From NCBI GenBank assembly GCA_963925735.1, contig CAWUUH010000037.1, forward strand, positions 1 to 64,000: a DNA stretch of 64,000 bases, in the 5' to 3' direction. Of this stretch, positions 6,698 through 16,604 are shown piece by piece. The first letter of the stretch is position 1; every line of letters begins with the position of its first letter. Below the pieces are notes generated by a model. The model was not told where the DNA came from. It did no database searches and was given only the letters and a program-made list of their open reading frames with translations. The translations under genes and the position numbers were made by a program. The DNA is from UBA4582 sp013204195 (GTDB taxonomy: Bacteria; Pseudomonadota; Gammaproteobacteria; Pseudomonadales; Azotimanducaceae).

Positions 6698-7903
6698 TTA
6701 ACTACGATAATCCGCATTAATCCGCACATACTCTTGGGAAAGATCGCAGGTCCATACCGTTTCGCTATGCTCGCCCGCATTGAGATCAATGGTAATGGTA
6801 ATTTCCTCTTCGGCCATCACCGCCGCACCCTGGGCCTCGGTATAGGTCGCTTGTTTTTGTCCAGCAGACATCAATTGCGTATCGCCTAGGTAGATATCGA
6901 GCTTGTTAATATCCAGGTCAACGCCGGCTTTACCCACCGCCATCACGATTCGCCCCCAATTAGCATCACTGGCGTGTATCGCTGTCTTCATCAACGGCGA
7001 GTTAGCAATGGCATAGGCGACGTCCAGACAGTCTGCACTTGAAGCTCCGTTATTGACCACCACCGCAACAAACTTGGTGGCGCCTTCCGCGTCCCGAATG
7101 ATACCTTGAGCCAGCTCTAGGCAAACCTCATCAAGCAAACCCTGAAAAATGCTCAGTGCTACCGGATCCTCATCTACATTGACGCCAGACAAACCGGTGG
7201 CCGTCAGCATGCTTGAATCATTGGTGGAAGTATCGCTATCAACCGTAATGCGATTAAACGACTGGTTTACCGCCAGACCTAAACATTGTTGGAGCGTCGT
7301 AGTGGACGCGCCGATATCGGTCGCGACATAGCTCAACATCGTGGCCATATTCGGTTGTATCATCCCGGCGCCCTTCGTAATACCGGTGATTGTGACAATC
7401 TTGCCCTGGATTTCCACCTGCCGCGTCGCTATCTTCGGTCGAGAATCGGTAGTCATAATACCTTTCGCAGCCAACAACCAATGCTCTGAGTCGAGTTGCG
7501 CGACGATACGTTCAAGGCCTGAAACAATCTTGCCTACCGGTAATCGTTCACCAATAACGCCAGTGGAAAAAGGCAAAACAGCGGCTTCCGGCACACCAGT
7601 CAAACTTGCTAGCGCCTTGCAACACGCCAAGGCGTCCATCAGTCCGGCATCGCCGACGCCGGCATTAGCATTACCACTATTAATCAAAAAATACCGAGGC
7701 GAGCTCGCCTGCAAATGCCGCTTACCCACGATCACCGGCGCTGCTGCAAACAAATTACGCGTAAACATACCCACTGTGTGGCTGCCTTCAGCAAACTCAA
7801 GAAGCACAAGATCGTCTTTATCGCGCTTGATTCCACAGCAAATACTGGCGAGACGCACGCCCGCAACGGAATTGAATTCCGTATTATTGTTTCCGACTGG
7901 CAT
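6698..7903 (-). CDS. argJ: Bifunctional glutamate N-acetyltransferase / amino-acid acetyltransferase ArgJ
   Basis: Arginine biosynthesis: transfers acetyl from N-acetylornithine to glutamate, so acetyl groups are recycled. Bifunctional forms also use acetyl-CoA. At 401 residues it matches the family. The autoproteolysis site is present in the KGAGMIQPNMATML region, with the nucleophile Thr188 generated by cleavage of the Ala-Thr bond. N-terminal SGNANAGVGDAG and C-terminal SDANWGRIVMAVG stretches are also typical. It follows secA on the same strand with a 50-base gap, as in Pseudomonas. REP-like hairpins follow its stop codon. Confidence 0.95.
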   Translation of the reverse strand: MPVGNNNTEFNSVAGVRLASICCGIKRDKDDLVLLEFAEGSHTVGMFTRNLFAAAPVIVGKRHLQASSPRYFLINSGNANAGVGDAGLMDALACCKALASLTGVPEAAVLPFSTGVIGERLPVGKIVSGLERIVAQLDSEHWLLAAKGIMTTDSRPKIATRQVEIQGKIVTITGITKGAGMIQPNMATMLSYVATDIGASTTTLQQCLGLAVNQSFNRITVDSDTSTNDSSMLTATGLSGVNVDEDPVALSIFQGLLDEVCLELAQGIIRDAEGATKFVAVVVNNGASSADCLDVAYAIANSPLMKTAIHASDANWGRIVMAVGKAGVDLDINKLDIYLGDTQLMSAGQKQATYTEAQGAAVMAEEEITITIDLNAGEHSETVWTCDLSQEYVRINADYRS

Positions 7904-7953
7904 AGCAACTTCCTGCTGAGGTTATCCCTTAGGGTTTTATATGATCCTTACGA

Positions 7954-10686
7954 CTAATTCAGAACGCCATGACAAGACTTGTATTTTTTACCTGACCCAC
8001 AGGGACACGGCTCGTTTCGACCGACTTTTCTCTCGCGCCGAGTAAAGGGCGTCTGGGGCTCTTCTGGACTCGCGACTTCCTCGACCGCACCCAAGGCACT
8101 GCTACTTTCTTTCTGAAAGTTCAGCGTGTTTTTTGCTTCCTCCTCACGACGCCGATTCTCCATTGCGGCGACATCATCGGCCGGCTGAAAATCAACTCGG
8201 GCGAGAAATCGAATGACTTCAAGTTTGACGTTATGTAACAGCTCTTCAAACAACCCAAAGGCTTCACGCTTATACTCTTGCTTAGGTTGCTTCTGAGCAT
8301 AAGCACGTAAATGGATACCCTGGCGCAAGTAATCCATAGACGCGAGATGTTCTTTCCACAAGGTGTCAAGTATCTGCAGCATGATCTGCTTCTCGAACAA
8401 GCGAATGTCTGGGCCTACTGCATCTTCTTTTAGTCGATAATTCTCTCGAACCGCGGATACGATTTTCGCTCGCAAAGACTCTTCATGCAGGTTGTCGTCT
8501 TCGTCCAACCACTGCTTCACGACCAGCTTAATGTTGAACTCAGTTTGTAGCGATTGCTCAAGACCGAGCACATCCCATTGCTCCTCAAGGCTTTGTGGTG
8601 GCACATAGCCATCGACAACCTCGTTAACAACATCATCCCACAGGGCATTGATCGTCTCAGACACATCCACAGCAGCCATCAGCTCGTTACGCTGGGCGTA
8701 GATCATCTGCCGTTGATCGTTAGCCACATCATCATATTCGAGTAATTGCTTACGCATATCGAAGTTTCGACCTTCGACTTTCCGCTGGGCTTTTTCAATG
8801 GCGTTATTCACCATCCGATGCTCTATAGCCTCGCCCTTCTCCATGCCAATTGATTGCATCAGACTCTTCACCCGTGGCGGAGCAAAGATGCGCATCAAAT
8901 TATCATCCATAGACAGATAAAATTGCGACATGCCAGGGTCACCCTGTCGACCCGCTCGGCCTCGAAGCTGATTATCGATCCGCCGACTCTCGTGCCGCTC
9001 TGAACCTATCACATGTAAACCGCCAGCCGTGATCACATCAGCATGGCGCTGCTGCCATTGCTCTTTGACCGTTGCGATTTTCTCTGGCGTCGGATTTTTC
9101 AGCTCCGCAACCTCAGATTCCCAATTACCGCCAAGGATAATATCAGTACCTCGGCCCGCCATATTCGTCGCAATCGTCACCGTCCCTGGCCGACCAGCCT
9201 GAGCGATAATCTCGGCCTCCTGTTCATGGAACTTTGCGTTCAGGACACTGTGCTTGATCTTCCGCTTATTCAACAAACCGGACAATAATTCAGAAGATTC
9301 AATCGATGCAGTACCCACCAGAACAGGCGCCTGCTTAGAGGCTAGCGCCTCAATTTCATCGACGATAGCATCAAATTTTTCTTCCATAGTGAGAAAAATC
9401 AGGTCATTCAAATCACGCCGAATCATAGCTTGATTAGTTGGAATAACGACTACATCTAAGCCGTAGATCTGTCGAAACTCAAACGCTTCGGTATCGGCAG
9501 TACCTGTCATGCCGGCCAAATTGTTATACAAGCGGAAATAATTCTGGAAGGTGATGGAAGCCAGCGTTTGGCTTTCATTGGTAATGGTCACATTTTCCTT
9601 TGCCTCAATGGCTTGGTGAATACCACCTGACCAACGCCGTCCTGGCATCGAACGACCCGTGTGTTCATCGACAATGACGATTTCATTGTCTTGGACCATG
9701 TAGTCCACATCACGATTAAACAGGCAAGCAGCCTTAAGTGCTGACTGCACGTGATGCAATAACGATAGATTTGTAGTGCCATAGAGCGATTCACCCGGCT
9801 TTAACAGTCCGCGCTCAACCAACAGTTGTTCAACCTTGAGATGACCCTCTTCGGTTAGCTCAACATCCCGCTGCTTCTCATCGACATAGAAATCACCGGG
9901 TGGATTAATTTCGTTCGCAATATCTTCTTCGGTCTTTTCCTGACGAATCAGCTTGGGCACGATCGCTTTCATCGCCTTATACAGCTCCGATGAATTTTCA
10001 AGCCCACCGGAAATGATCAGCGGCGTACGCGCCTCATCGATTAAAATCGAGTCCACTTCGTCCACAATGGCATAATTCAGTGCGCCCTGAACTTTTTCGG
10101 TTAAGTTAAATGCCATGTTATCGCGCAGATAATCGAACCCGAACTCGTTGTTCGTACCGTAGGTAATATCACAGGCATAGGCCTGACGCTTTTCTTCCTG
10201 GGTTTGGCCCGCGTGAGCCACGCCAACGGACATGCCCAGCGCGTTGTAGACAGCACCCATCCATTCCGCCCCCCACTTGGCAAGGTAGTCATTAACCGTC
10301 ACCAAATGCACACCCTCACCAGAGATCGCGTTCAAATAAAGTGGCAGTGTGGCCATCAGGGTCTTGCCCTCACCCGTGCGCATCTCCGCGATACGGCCCT
10401 CGTGCAGGGTCATACCACCGATTAACTGAACATCGAAGGCGCGCATGCCTAACGCCCGTTTGCCGGCTTCGCGAACGGTAGCAAACGCTTCCGGCAACAA
10501 ATCATCCAACGTTTCGCCACTCTCGAGTCGTGCTTTGAACTGAGTGCGCTTGTCTGCAAGCTCGGCATCGCTGATAGATTCCAGCGCAGCTTCAAGATCA
10601 TTGATTTTTGTGACAACGCGGCGCATACGATTCAATTCGCGGTCGTTTTTGCTGCCAAAGATTCTGCTAAAAATCGGAATAGCCAT
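7954..10686 (-). CDS. secA: Preprotein translocase ATPase SecA
   Basis: The motor of Sec-dependent export; it pushes unfolded preproteins through SecYEG at the inner membrane. The length of 910 residues is typical. Visible parts: Walker A TGEGKT (104-109), the DEVDSILIDEARTP Walker B region, the second nucleotide-binding domain with GRAGRQGDPG, the helical scaffold, and a C-terminal zinc motif CPCGSGKKYKSCH (Cys894, Cys896, Cys905, His906) that binds SecB and lipids. The secM regulator found upstream in enterics is not present. The M23 peptidase gene lies upstream on the same strand, 83 bases away; an imperfect GAGCGA stem in that gap may be its terminator. Confidence 0.98.
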   Translation of the reverse strand: MAIPIFSRIFGSKNDRELNRMRRVVTKINDLEAALESISDAELADKRTQFKARLESGETLDDLLPEAFATVREAGKRALGMRAFDVQLIGGMTLHEGRIAEMRTGEGKTLMATLPLYLNAISGEGVHLVTVNDYLAKWGAEWMGAVYNALGMSVGVAHAGQTQEEKRQAYACDITYGTNNEFGFDYLRDNMAFNLTEKVQGALNYAIVDEVDSILIDEARTPLIISGGLENSSELYKAMKAIVPKLIRQEKTEEDIANEINPPGDFYVDEKQRDVELTEEGHLKVEQLLVERGLLKPGESLYGTTNLSLLHHVQSALKAACLFNRDVDYMVQDNEIVIVDEHTGRSMPGRRWSGGIHQAIEAKENVTITNESQTLASITFQNYFRLYNNLAGMTGTADTEAFEFRQIYGLDVVVIPTNQAMIRRDLNDLIFLTMEEKFDAIVDEIEALASKQAPVLVGTASIESSELLSGLLNKRKIKHSVLNAKFHEQEAEIIAQAGRPGTVTIATNMAGRGTDIILGGNWESEVAELKNPTPEKIATVKEQWQQRHADVITAGGLHVIGSERHESRRIDNQLRGRAGRQGDPGMSQFYLSMDDNLMRIFAPPRVKSLMQSIGMEKGEAIEHRMVNNAIEKAQRKVEGRNFDMRKQLLEYDDVANDQRQMIYAQRNELMAAVDVSETINALWDDVVNEVVDGYVPPQSLEEQWDVLGLEQSLQTEFNIKLVVKQWLDEDDNLHEESLRAKIVSAVRENYRLKEDAVGPDIRLFEKQIMLQILDTLWKEHLASMDYLRQGIHLRAYAQKQPKQEYKREAFGLFEELLHNVKLEVIRFLARVDFQPADDVAAMENRRREEEAKNTLNFQKESSSALGAVEEVASPEEPQTPFTRRERKVGRNEPCPCGSGKKYKSCHGVLN

Positions 10687-10769
10687 GGATCATCTCTGCT
10701 CTGGTTGATCATATAGTGAGGCAAACAGGAGCGAACCGGAACAGGTCGCTCACTCAGGACAGCTTAGAT

Positions 10770-11693
10770 TCAGCGACTGGCACGGTGGATATAGGAGGAG
10801 GGGTCGACGACACGACCATTTTTGAAGACTTCAAAATGCACATGGGGTCCGGTAGAGCGACCGCTGCTACCCATCAAACCCACAACCTGACCTTTTTTGA
10901 CGATATCGCCGACATGGACCAGGAGTTCCTTATGATGGCCATAGCGAGTGGAGAAATTACCGCCATGGTTAATTTCGACCATATTGCCGTAGCCACTACG
11001 AGGACCTGCAAAAACAACTACACCCGCCGCAACGGTCACAACATTCGATCCTTCCGCACCGGCGAAATCCACGCCATTGTGCCAGGCTCGCTGACCATTA
11101 AAAGGATCGTTACGCATACCAAAGCGGGAAGACATCCAGCCCTTGGAGACTGGCCTGCCGGCGAGAAACACGTCATCCTGAGTCTTGCGGTCAACCAGCA
11201 GTGTCTCCAAAACGCTCAATTGCTGTTCACGGCTCTCGATATCGTCTGACAGACGATCTAATGCCGTCATGTAATCAGGGGGGCTGAAAGCTGCGCTCTG
11301 ATCATCCGACTCTGGCCCGCCTACCGCTGGCGGCTGAGAAAAATCAAACTCACCCTCGTCGAGTTTAACGATCGTCGTTAAGCGTTCACCTAACGCATCA
11401 AGCCGCACAATTCGTGACTGCAGCTTCGCCAGCCGAACCGCCGATGCCTGGGCGTTTTCCTGCGCATTACGACGCGCGAGCGAAATCGAATGGTCCTGAT
11501 CCTTGAGCACCTGTCGCCAGTTGCCAATCATCTCGCCAATCATTGCCGCCTCACCAATCCCCAGGCGATAGGATATATAACCCGCAGCCGCCGGCAAACC
11601 GATTAGGCCAGCTAGCGTCACACCCAGGATGAAACTATTCACCGTGAAGGCGCGAGATCTACCTGATTGATTATCAACAATGATGAATTTCAT
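10770..11693 (-). CDS. Membrane-anchored M23 (LytM-type) metallopeptidase
   Basis: A periplasmic peptidoglycan endopeptidase or divisome/elongasome regulator anchored by one N-terminal membrane segment (about 21-45), followed by a coiled-coil stretch (about 60-115). The C-terminal LytM domain (about 195-300) keeps the zinc ligands in HNGVDFAG and HVHFEV (284-286) and the additional His in YGHH, so it should be catalytically active, unlike EnvC or NlpD. At 307 residues it matches the M23 protein found between secA and lpxC in Pseudomonas. It is divergent from dciA, with 42 bases between the starts. Substrate not known. Confidence 0.9.
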   Translation of the reverse strand: MKFIIVDNQSGRSRAFTVNSFILGVTLAGLIGLPAAAGYISYRLGIGEAAMIGEMIGNWRQVLKDQDHSISLARRNAQENAQASAVRLAKLQSRIVRLDALGERLTTIVKLDEGEFDFSQPPAVGGPESDDQSAAFSPPDYMTALDRLSDDIESREQQLSVLETLLVDRKTQDDVFLAGRPVSKGWMSSRFGMRNDPFNGQRAWHNGVDFAGAEGSNVVTVAAGVVVFAGPRSGYGNMVEINHGGNFSTRYGHHKELLVHVGDIVKKGQVVGLMGSSGRSTGPHVHFEVFKNGRVVDPSSYIHRASR

Positions 11694-11735
11694 AAAATTG
11701 GGTTATTATTCTGTTTCCACGTATTGGGATAGCTA

Positions 11736-12173
11736 ATGGCGTTCAAGCAGCCTCCACAGATTCTTTCTCAAGCCAAAGGCATGCTCAACCGCCTGCTCGC
11801 GCAATCCAAAACTCTGCTCGAAATCCAGCTCGTTGTCAGAAAAATTGTGCCCGGCGACATTTTTGTCGCCGCCCTAACGAACGGGGAATTGCATCTGATC
11901 ACACCGTCTGCCGCACTCGCTACTCGAGTGAAATACAGCCAGCCCATGTTAATCTCTTCCTTGCGACAACGCCACAAGCCTTATCTCGTTGATTCTATTA
12001 GATTATCTGTTCAACCGAGCTACTTTCCGCCGGAAAAACTGACACGCGCTCCGCTTCCAGCTTCGGCGAAAAATGCAGAACAGATCGCTGACACCGCTAA
12101 ATATATCGAAGATACGGCCCTACGAACAGCCTTAATTAGGCTTTCAGAGCACGTAAAGCCTGACCCAAACTAG
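11736..12173 (+). CDS. dciA: DciA-family (DUF721) replicative helicase loader
   Basis: A small protein of 145 residues with an N-terminal DUF721/DciA domain (about 8-100) of the KH-like type and a basic, helical C-terminal part. DciA proteins bind DnaB and help load it in bacteria that lack the phage-derived loader DnaC; that role is inferred from the family. Position supports the call: between an M23 peptidase and lpxC, in its usual Pseudomonas place. It is on the plus strand and convergent with lpxC, with 44 bases between the stop codons. Sequence similarity to characterised members is modest. Confidence 0.8.
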   Translation: MAFKQPPQILSQAKGMLNRLLAQSKTLLEIQLVVRKIVPGDIFVAALTNGELHLITPSAALATRVKYSQPMLISSLRQRHKPYLVDSIRLSVQPSYFPPEKLTRAPLPASAKNAEQIADTAKYIEDTALRTALIRLSEHVKPDPN

Positions 12174-12217
12174 TATCCACCTCCCATTGAGGCTAGCCAA
12201 AGAACCTTATTGGGCGC

Positions 12218-13129
12218 TCAGGCCATAACCGGTGATGCATAGGCCATCGGTAAATCTGCAGCATCATCAAAGGTCACTAACTCCCAGGCATCTGCTTGGC
12301 TCAAAAGTGCCTGACGAAGCGCATGATTACCTGTGTGACCGGATTTATGGCCGACAAACTCACCAATCACGCTGTGTCCCAACAGGTAAAGATCCCCGAT
12401 AGCATCCAGAATCTTGTGTCGGACGAACTCATCTTGGTGCCTTAAACCGTCATCATTGAGGACGCGGTAGTCGTCCACAACGATCGCGTTATCCATACTG
12501 CCCCCTTGGGCCAGATTTCGCTCTCGAAGGTGCTCAAATTCGCGCATCAGCCCAAAGGTTCTGGCACGACTCACTTCTTTGACAAACGACGTGGTTGAAA
12601 AATTAACGCTAGCCTTTTGTTGTTTGATCACCGGGTTGTCATAAACGATAGTGTGGGACACTCTAAACCCATCATAAGGTTCGAGGGATGCCGACCAAGC
12701 AACGCCGTCGGGATCACTGACTTCGATCCGTCGTTTAATTTTGATAAATTGCTTGAGCGCGGATTGCTCTTGTATACCGGCAGACTGAATTAAGAAGACA
12801 AATGTGGCAGCGCTACCATCCATAATCGGCATTTCTGGCCCACTGACTTCCACATAAGCATTATCCACCCCCAAGCCACTAAATGCAGCCATGAGGTGTT
12901 CAATTGTTGACACCCGGCAACCGTCCTTCTGGATCGTGGTCGCCAGTGTCGTATCGCCAACGTATTCTGTTAAGGCAGGGATTTCTACCGCGGTTTCGAC
13001 ATCCACCCGAATAAATACAATACCTTTATTAATCGGCGCCGGACGCAGTGTTAAGTAGACCTTCTCACCGGTATGTAGACCAACTCCTGTAGCACGGATA
13101 ACATTTTTGAGCGTTCGCTGGTTTATCAT
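12218..13129 (-). CDS. lpxC: UDP-3-O-acyl-N-acetylglucosamine deacetylase LpxC
   Basis: Committed step of lipid A synthesis, a zinc amidase in the cytoplasm. 303 residues. The catalytic Glu77 and zinc ligand His78 lie in STIEHLMAAFSGLG. The second metal/catalytic set lies in HKILDAIGDLYLLG (about 235-245), and the active-site His lies in GHKSGHTGNHALR. It sits downstream of ftsZ on the same strand, 202 bases away, as in most gammaproteobacteria. In E. coli its level is set by FtsH proteolysis of the C-terminus; the tail here (LPMAYASPVMA) is hydrophobic and could serve the same role, which is inference. Confidence 0.97.
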   Translation of the reverse strand: MINQRTLKNVIRATGVGLHTGEKVYLTLRPAPINKGIVFIRVDVETAVEIPALTEYVGDTTLATTIQKDGCRVSTIEHLMAAFSGLGVDNAYVEVSGPEMPIMDGSAATFVFLIQSAGIQEQSALKQFIKIKRRIEVSDPDGVAWSASLEPYDGFRVSHTIVYDNPVIKQQKASVNFSTTSFVKEVSRARTFGLMREFEHLRERNLAQGGSMDNAIVVDDYRVLNDDGLRHQDEFVRHKILDAIGDLYLLGHSVIGEFVGHKSGHTGNHALRQALLSQADAWELVTFDDAADLPMAYASPVMA

Positions 13130-13331
13130 CGTTCGTTTTATTTTCCTTCGTATTTTTCAGGTCGAAAATACCCGCCCCGAATTCGCCGCGCGCATGGTAT
13201 CAGACCCGTTCACTGGAACCTAATGGCCAGATAAGAATTTCTTGTACAGCCCAATAAGACCGCGAAACTCGCCGATAGTTGCAATTCTTTGTGTTTCACT
13301 TCCCTGTTTCGTCAAAATCCTGGCTTCAGCC

Positions 13332-14492
13332 TCAATCCGCCTGACGACGTAAAAATGCTGGAATATCCAGGTAATCCATATCTTTTGTGATGTTATCGGT
13401 TTGCCCATGATGGTCATTGTCACGCACCGCCCGACGGGTCACCGTGGGTTGATCAAAAGCGGAATAATCCATAGTGCCATCGCCAGCGACCCGCTTACGG
13501 GTATTATCAACGACGGTTTTGGGCTTCTCAATTTCGACCACGCCAAGCCCCGTCGCAACTACCGTGACTCTAAGCTCATCGCCCATTTCAGGATCAATAA
13601 CGGTACCGACAACCACCGTGGCATTCTCAGAGGCAAACTCCTCAATTGTTGCACCGACCTCGGAGAATTCACCCAAGGAGATATCTACGCCGGCAGCGAT
13701 ATTCACCAGAATACCCCGAGCGCCGTTCAAATCAACATCTTCCAATAATGGACTACGAATTGCCGCCTCTGCAGCCTCTCTGGCTCGCCCGCTGCCAGAG
13801 GCACTACCAGTGCCCATCATCGCCATCCCCATTTCCGACATCACGGTACGAACATCGGCAAAGTCCACGTTGATCATGCCGGGTCGCATGATGAGATCGG
13901 CAATCCCCTGGACCGCGCCAAGTAATACATCATCAACGGCAGCAAACGCCTTCAACAGCGGCGTATCCTCTCCCATAATAGATAATAGCTTCTGGTTCGG
14001 AATGGTGATCAAGGAATCTACATGCTGCGCTAACTCCTTGATGCCTGCCTCCGCAAGCGCCATGCGCTTTTTACCCTCAAAAACGAAAGGTTTTGTGACC
14101 ACTGCGACGGTCAGGATATTCATGCTCCTGGCCACTTCCGCGACGACAGGAGCCGCCCCTGTGCCGGTTCCACCACCCATGCCAGCAGTGATAAAGACCA
14201 TATCCGCACCTTTCAGTGCTTCAGCAATACGCTCACGATCTTCAAGGGCGGCTTCTTTACCCATATTAGGATTAGCGCCAGCACCCAGTCCTTTGGTGAT
14301 ATTTGTGCCCAGCTGCAGCAATGTTTTAGCACCTAAACCATGCAACGCCTGCGCATCGGTATTGGCGCAAATAAAGTCAACCCCCGTAATGTCTTGTACT
14401 ACCATGTGTTGGACAGCATTACCGCCACCCCCACCGACGCCAATCACCTTGATTACAGCATTCTGCGGTGCGCTATCGACTAGTTCAAACAT
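13332..14492 (-). CDS. ftsZ: Cell division GTPase FtsZ
   Basis: The tubulin homologue that forms the Z-ring at midcell. 386 residues. The tubulin signature GGGTGTG is at 106-112, the N-terminal GVGGGGGNAV loop at 18-27, and the T7-loop region NVDFADVRTVMSEMG is intact. A variable linker leads to the conserved C-terminal peptide DYLDIPAFLRRQAD, which docks FtsA, ZipA and MinC. ftsA lies upstream, with a 127-base gap that probably holds extra ftsZ promoters. It is the last fts gene of the cluster before lpxC. Confidence 0.99.
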   Translation of the reverse strand: MFELVDSAPQNAVIKVIGVGGGGGNAVQHMVVQDITGVDFICANTDAQALHGLGAKTLLQLGTNITKGLGAGANPNMGKEAALEDRERIAEALKGADMVFITAGMGGGTGTGAAPVVAEVARSMNILTVAVVTKPFVFEGKKRMALAEAGIKELAQHVDSLITIPNQKLLSIMGEDTPLLKAFAAVDDVLLGAVQGIADLIMRPGMINVDFADVRTVMSEMGMAMMGTGSASGSGRAREAAEAAIRSPLLEDVDLNGARGILVNIAAGVDISLGEFSEVGATIEEFASENATVVVGTVIDPEMGDELRVTVVATGLGVVEIEKPKTVVDNTRKRVAGDGTMDYSAFDQPTVTRRAVRDNDHHGQTDNITKDMDYLDIPAFLRRQAD

Positions 14493-14619
14493 ATGGAACC
14501 CTCCCAGGTTTTACGACAAAAATTAGTTAATTCATTTATTGAAATGCGATTCGATATCTCAACTGCACGGAGGCTATCGATGTTGTACTGGCTGTTCGCT
14601 TGTTGATCACCCTTGATCA

Positions 14620-15855
14620 TCAGTAACCGCCTCCGTTAAACCAGTTTTTAATTTTGCTCATGAGCCCGGAAAATGCTGGGCTCGCTGGTATTGCGCGACT
14701 GTTACCTTGCTGTTTAGCCCCATAGAGCAGTAGACCGACTGCCGTTGAGTAGATCGGGTTACGCACAATATCGCTCAGACCAGTCACCCCTTGAGGCTTA
14801 CCAATTCTTACCGGCATATGGAATATCTCTTCTGCCAACTCCACCGCACCTTCCATTTTCGAAGATCCGCCAGTCAAAACGATCCCGGCAGCCACCAAAC
14901 CCTCGAAGCCACTTCGACGCAATTCAGCCTGCACGAGGGTAAATAATTCGTCATATCGAGGCTCAACCACTTCGGCCAGCGCTTGTCGGGAAAGGTCTCG
15001 GTCGCCTCTTTCACCTACGCTCGGGACCTTGATCGTTTCGTTCTCGCCCGCCAGACTTGCCAGCGCACAGGCATATTTAATTTTGATCTCTTCTGCGTTC
15101 TGGGTTGGAGTTCGCAGTGCCATCGCGATGTCATTGGTTACTTGGTCACCGGCAATAGGAATCACCGCGGTATGACGAATAGCACCTTCGGTGAACACGG
15201 CAATGTCAGTTGTGCCGCCACCAATATCGACTAAGCAAACACCTAACTCTTTTTCGTCTTCGGTAAGCACTGCGTAGCCTGACGCCAACTGCTCAAGAAT
15301 AATATCTTCCACTTCGAGTCCGCACTTACGAATACACTTTTCAATATTTTGGGCCGCATTGACCGCGCATGTCACAAGATGAACTTTGGCTTCAAGGCGT
15401 ACACCCGACATGCCGAGCGGTTCTTTAACGCCTTCCTGCGTATCAATGACATATTCTTGAGGCAATATGTGCAAAATCTTTTGATCAGCGGGTATGGCAA
15501 CTGCCTGGGCCGCATCAATGACCCGATCGATATCTGGCTGAAAAACCTCTCGATCTCGGATAGCGACAATGCCGTGGGAGTTCAGGCTGCGGATATGGCT
15601 ACCAGCAATGCCCGCGAATACCGAGTGAATTTGGCAGCCAGCCATTAACTCAGCCTCTTCCACGGAACGCTGAATCGACTGGACCGTCGATTCAATGTTC
15701 ACAACAACACCCTTCTTTAAACCCCGAGAGGGGTGGCTGCCTATGCCGATGATCTCGACAGTACCTTCTGGCGATACTTCGCCAACGATACTCACCACCT
15801 TCGAAGTACCAATATCTAGTCCAACGATCATTCTATTGCCTATTGAGCCTGTCAT
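14620..15855 (-). CDS. ftsA: Cell division protein FtsA
   Basis: An actin-like ATPase that tethers FtsZ to the membrane and recruits late division proteins. 411 residues with actin-family phosphate loops (GLDIGTSKVVSIVG near the N-terminus, VDIGGGTTDIAVF about 200-215, LTGGSSKMEG about 330). The C-terminal amphipathic helix (MSKIKNWFNGGGY) is the membrane-targeting sequence. Its start overlaps the end of ftsQ by 4 bases, so the two are probably translationally coupled. Confidence 0.98.
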   Translation of the reverse strand: MTGSIGNRMIVGLDIGTSKVVSIVGEVSPEGTVEIIGIGSHPSRGLKKGVVVNIESTVQSIQRSVEEAELMAGCQIHSVFAGIAGSHIRSLNSHGIVAIRDREVFQPDIDRVIDAAQAVAIPADQKILHILPQEYVIDTQEGVKEPLGMSGVRLEAKVHLVTCAVNAAQNIEKCIRKCGLEVEDIILEQLASGYAVLTEDEKELGVCLVDIGGGTTDIAVFTEGAIRHTAVIPIAGDQVTNDIAMALRTPTQNAEEIKIKYACALASLAGENETIKVPSVGERGDRDLSRQALAEVVEPRYDELFTLVQAELRRSGFEGLVAAGIVLTGGSSKMEGAVELAEEIFHMPVRIGKPQGVTGLSDIVRNPIYSTAVGLLLYGAKQQGNSRAIPASPAFSGLMSKIKNWFNGGGY

Positions 15856-16604
15856 AGCCTGAGCTCTCTTTGAATTTTATAGTTTTTAGCAAATGCCAAA
15901 TCCATCTCTTGCGACTTCCAGCTTACCGCCAAGCCATTCGAATACCGCGCATCAACCAATCGGATACTATCCATATATGCCACGAGGCCTCCGTTTTCGA
16001 CAATCTGCAAATATCGTTGGATTCGTTCCATAATGTCATCTTTGCCTAGCAACACCTGTACACCTGAATTATTGGTGAATTCCCATCCGCCTCGATCGCC
16101 CAATGCCAGTACATCTATGGACTGATTGGACTTTAATAGCGCATTGTTCAGCTGCTGGTATTGCTGCATAACCAATTTCTCACTGCCTACCGGACCGTAA
16201 AGCTGCGCCAAATCACCGCCGAGTTGAAACCTTGAAGCAAACACTTTGCCATCCAAATTGATGAAAGCATCATCGTTCCAATAAGCTATAGGCGTTTCTT
16301 CAATCACAAGAACCGTCAAACTATCGGGCCAACTTTTACTCACCTCAACGCGATGAACCCAATCCACCTGCTCGAGCATGGCTTTAATTTGCAGAATATT
16401 TTGCTTTTGATCTGCCAGATTGACCAAGTGTTGATACACATCCTGGCGCTGATCCTCAGTCAAACTGCCCTCAACCGAGACCAAATTTGCCTGGTAGGAC
16501 GCCTCACCCGACGACAAAATCACGAACATAATCACGACGAGAAGTCCGGGCAAAACCCAACCCAAACGCGCCCCTCCCCACAAATTAAGGACCCTCCTCA
16601 TCAT
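15852..16604 (-). CDS. ftsQ: Cell division protein FtsQ
   Basis: A bitopic divisome protein that joins FtsB/FtsL to the early ring. 250 residues: short cytoplasmic tail, membrane helix (about 14-32), POTRA domain (about 40-115) and the FtsQ beta domain ending around 240. Sequence identity to the family is low, as usual, but domain order and position between murC and ftsA settle the call. The ATG overlaps the murC stop in an ATGA arrangement. In most gammaproteobacteria ddlB lies between murC and ftsQ; here it is absent. Confidence 0.93.
   Translation of the reverse strand: MMRRVLNLWGGARLGWVLPGLLVVIMFVILSSGEASYQANLVSVEGSLTEDQRQDVYQHLVNLADQKQNILQIKAMLEQVDWVHRVEVSKSWPDSLTVLVIEETPIAYWNDDAFINLDGKVFASRFQLGGDLAQLYGPVGSEKLVMQQYQQLNNALLKSNQSIDVLALGDRGGWEFTNNSGVQVLLGKDDIMERIQRYLQIVENGGLVAYMDSIRLVDARYSNGLAVSWKSQEMDLAFAKNYKIQRELRL

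Noticed and set aside
13220..13423. Small minus-strand reading frame overlapping the 3' end of ftsZ
   Set aside because: It overlaps conserved FtsZ coding sequence in another frame and has no family features.
13474..14526. A 350-codon plus-strand frame opposite ftsZ
   Set aside because: It is the antisense shadow of ftsZ; low-complexity Ser/Pro/Ala/Thr content mirrors FtsZ codons.
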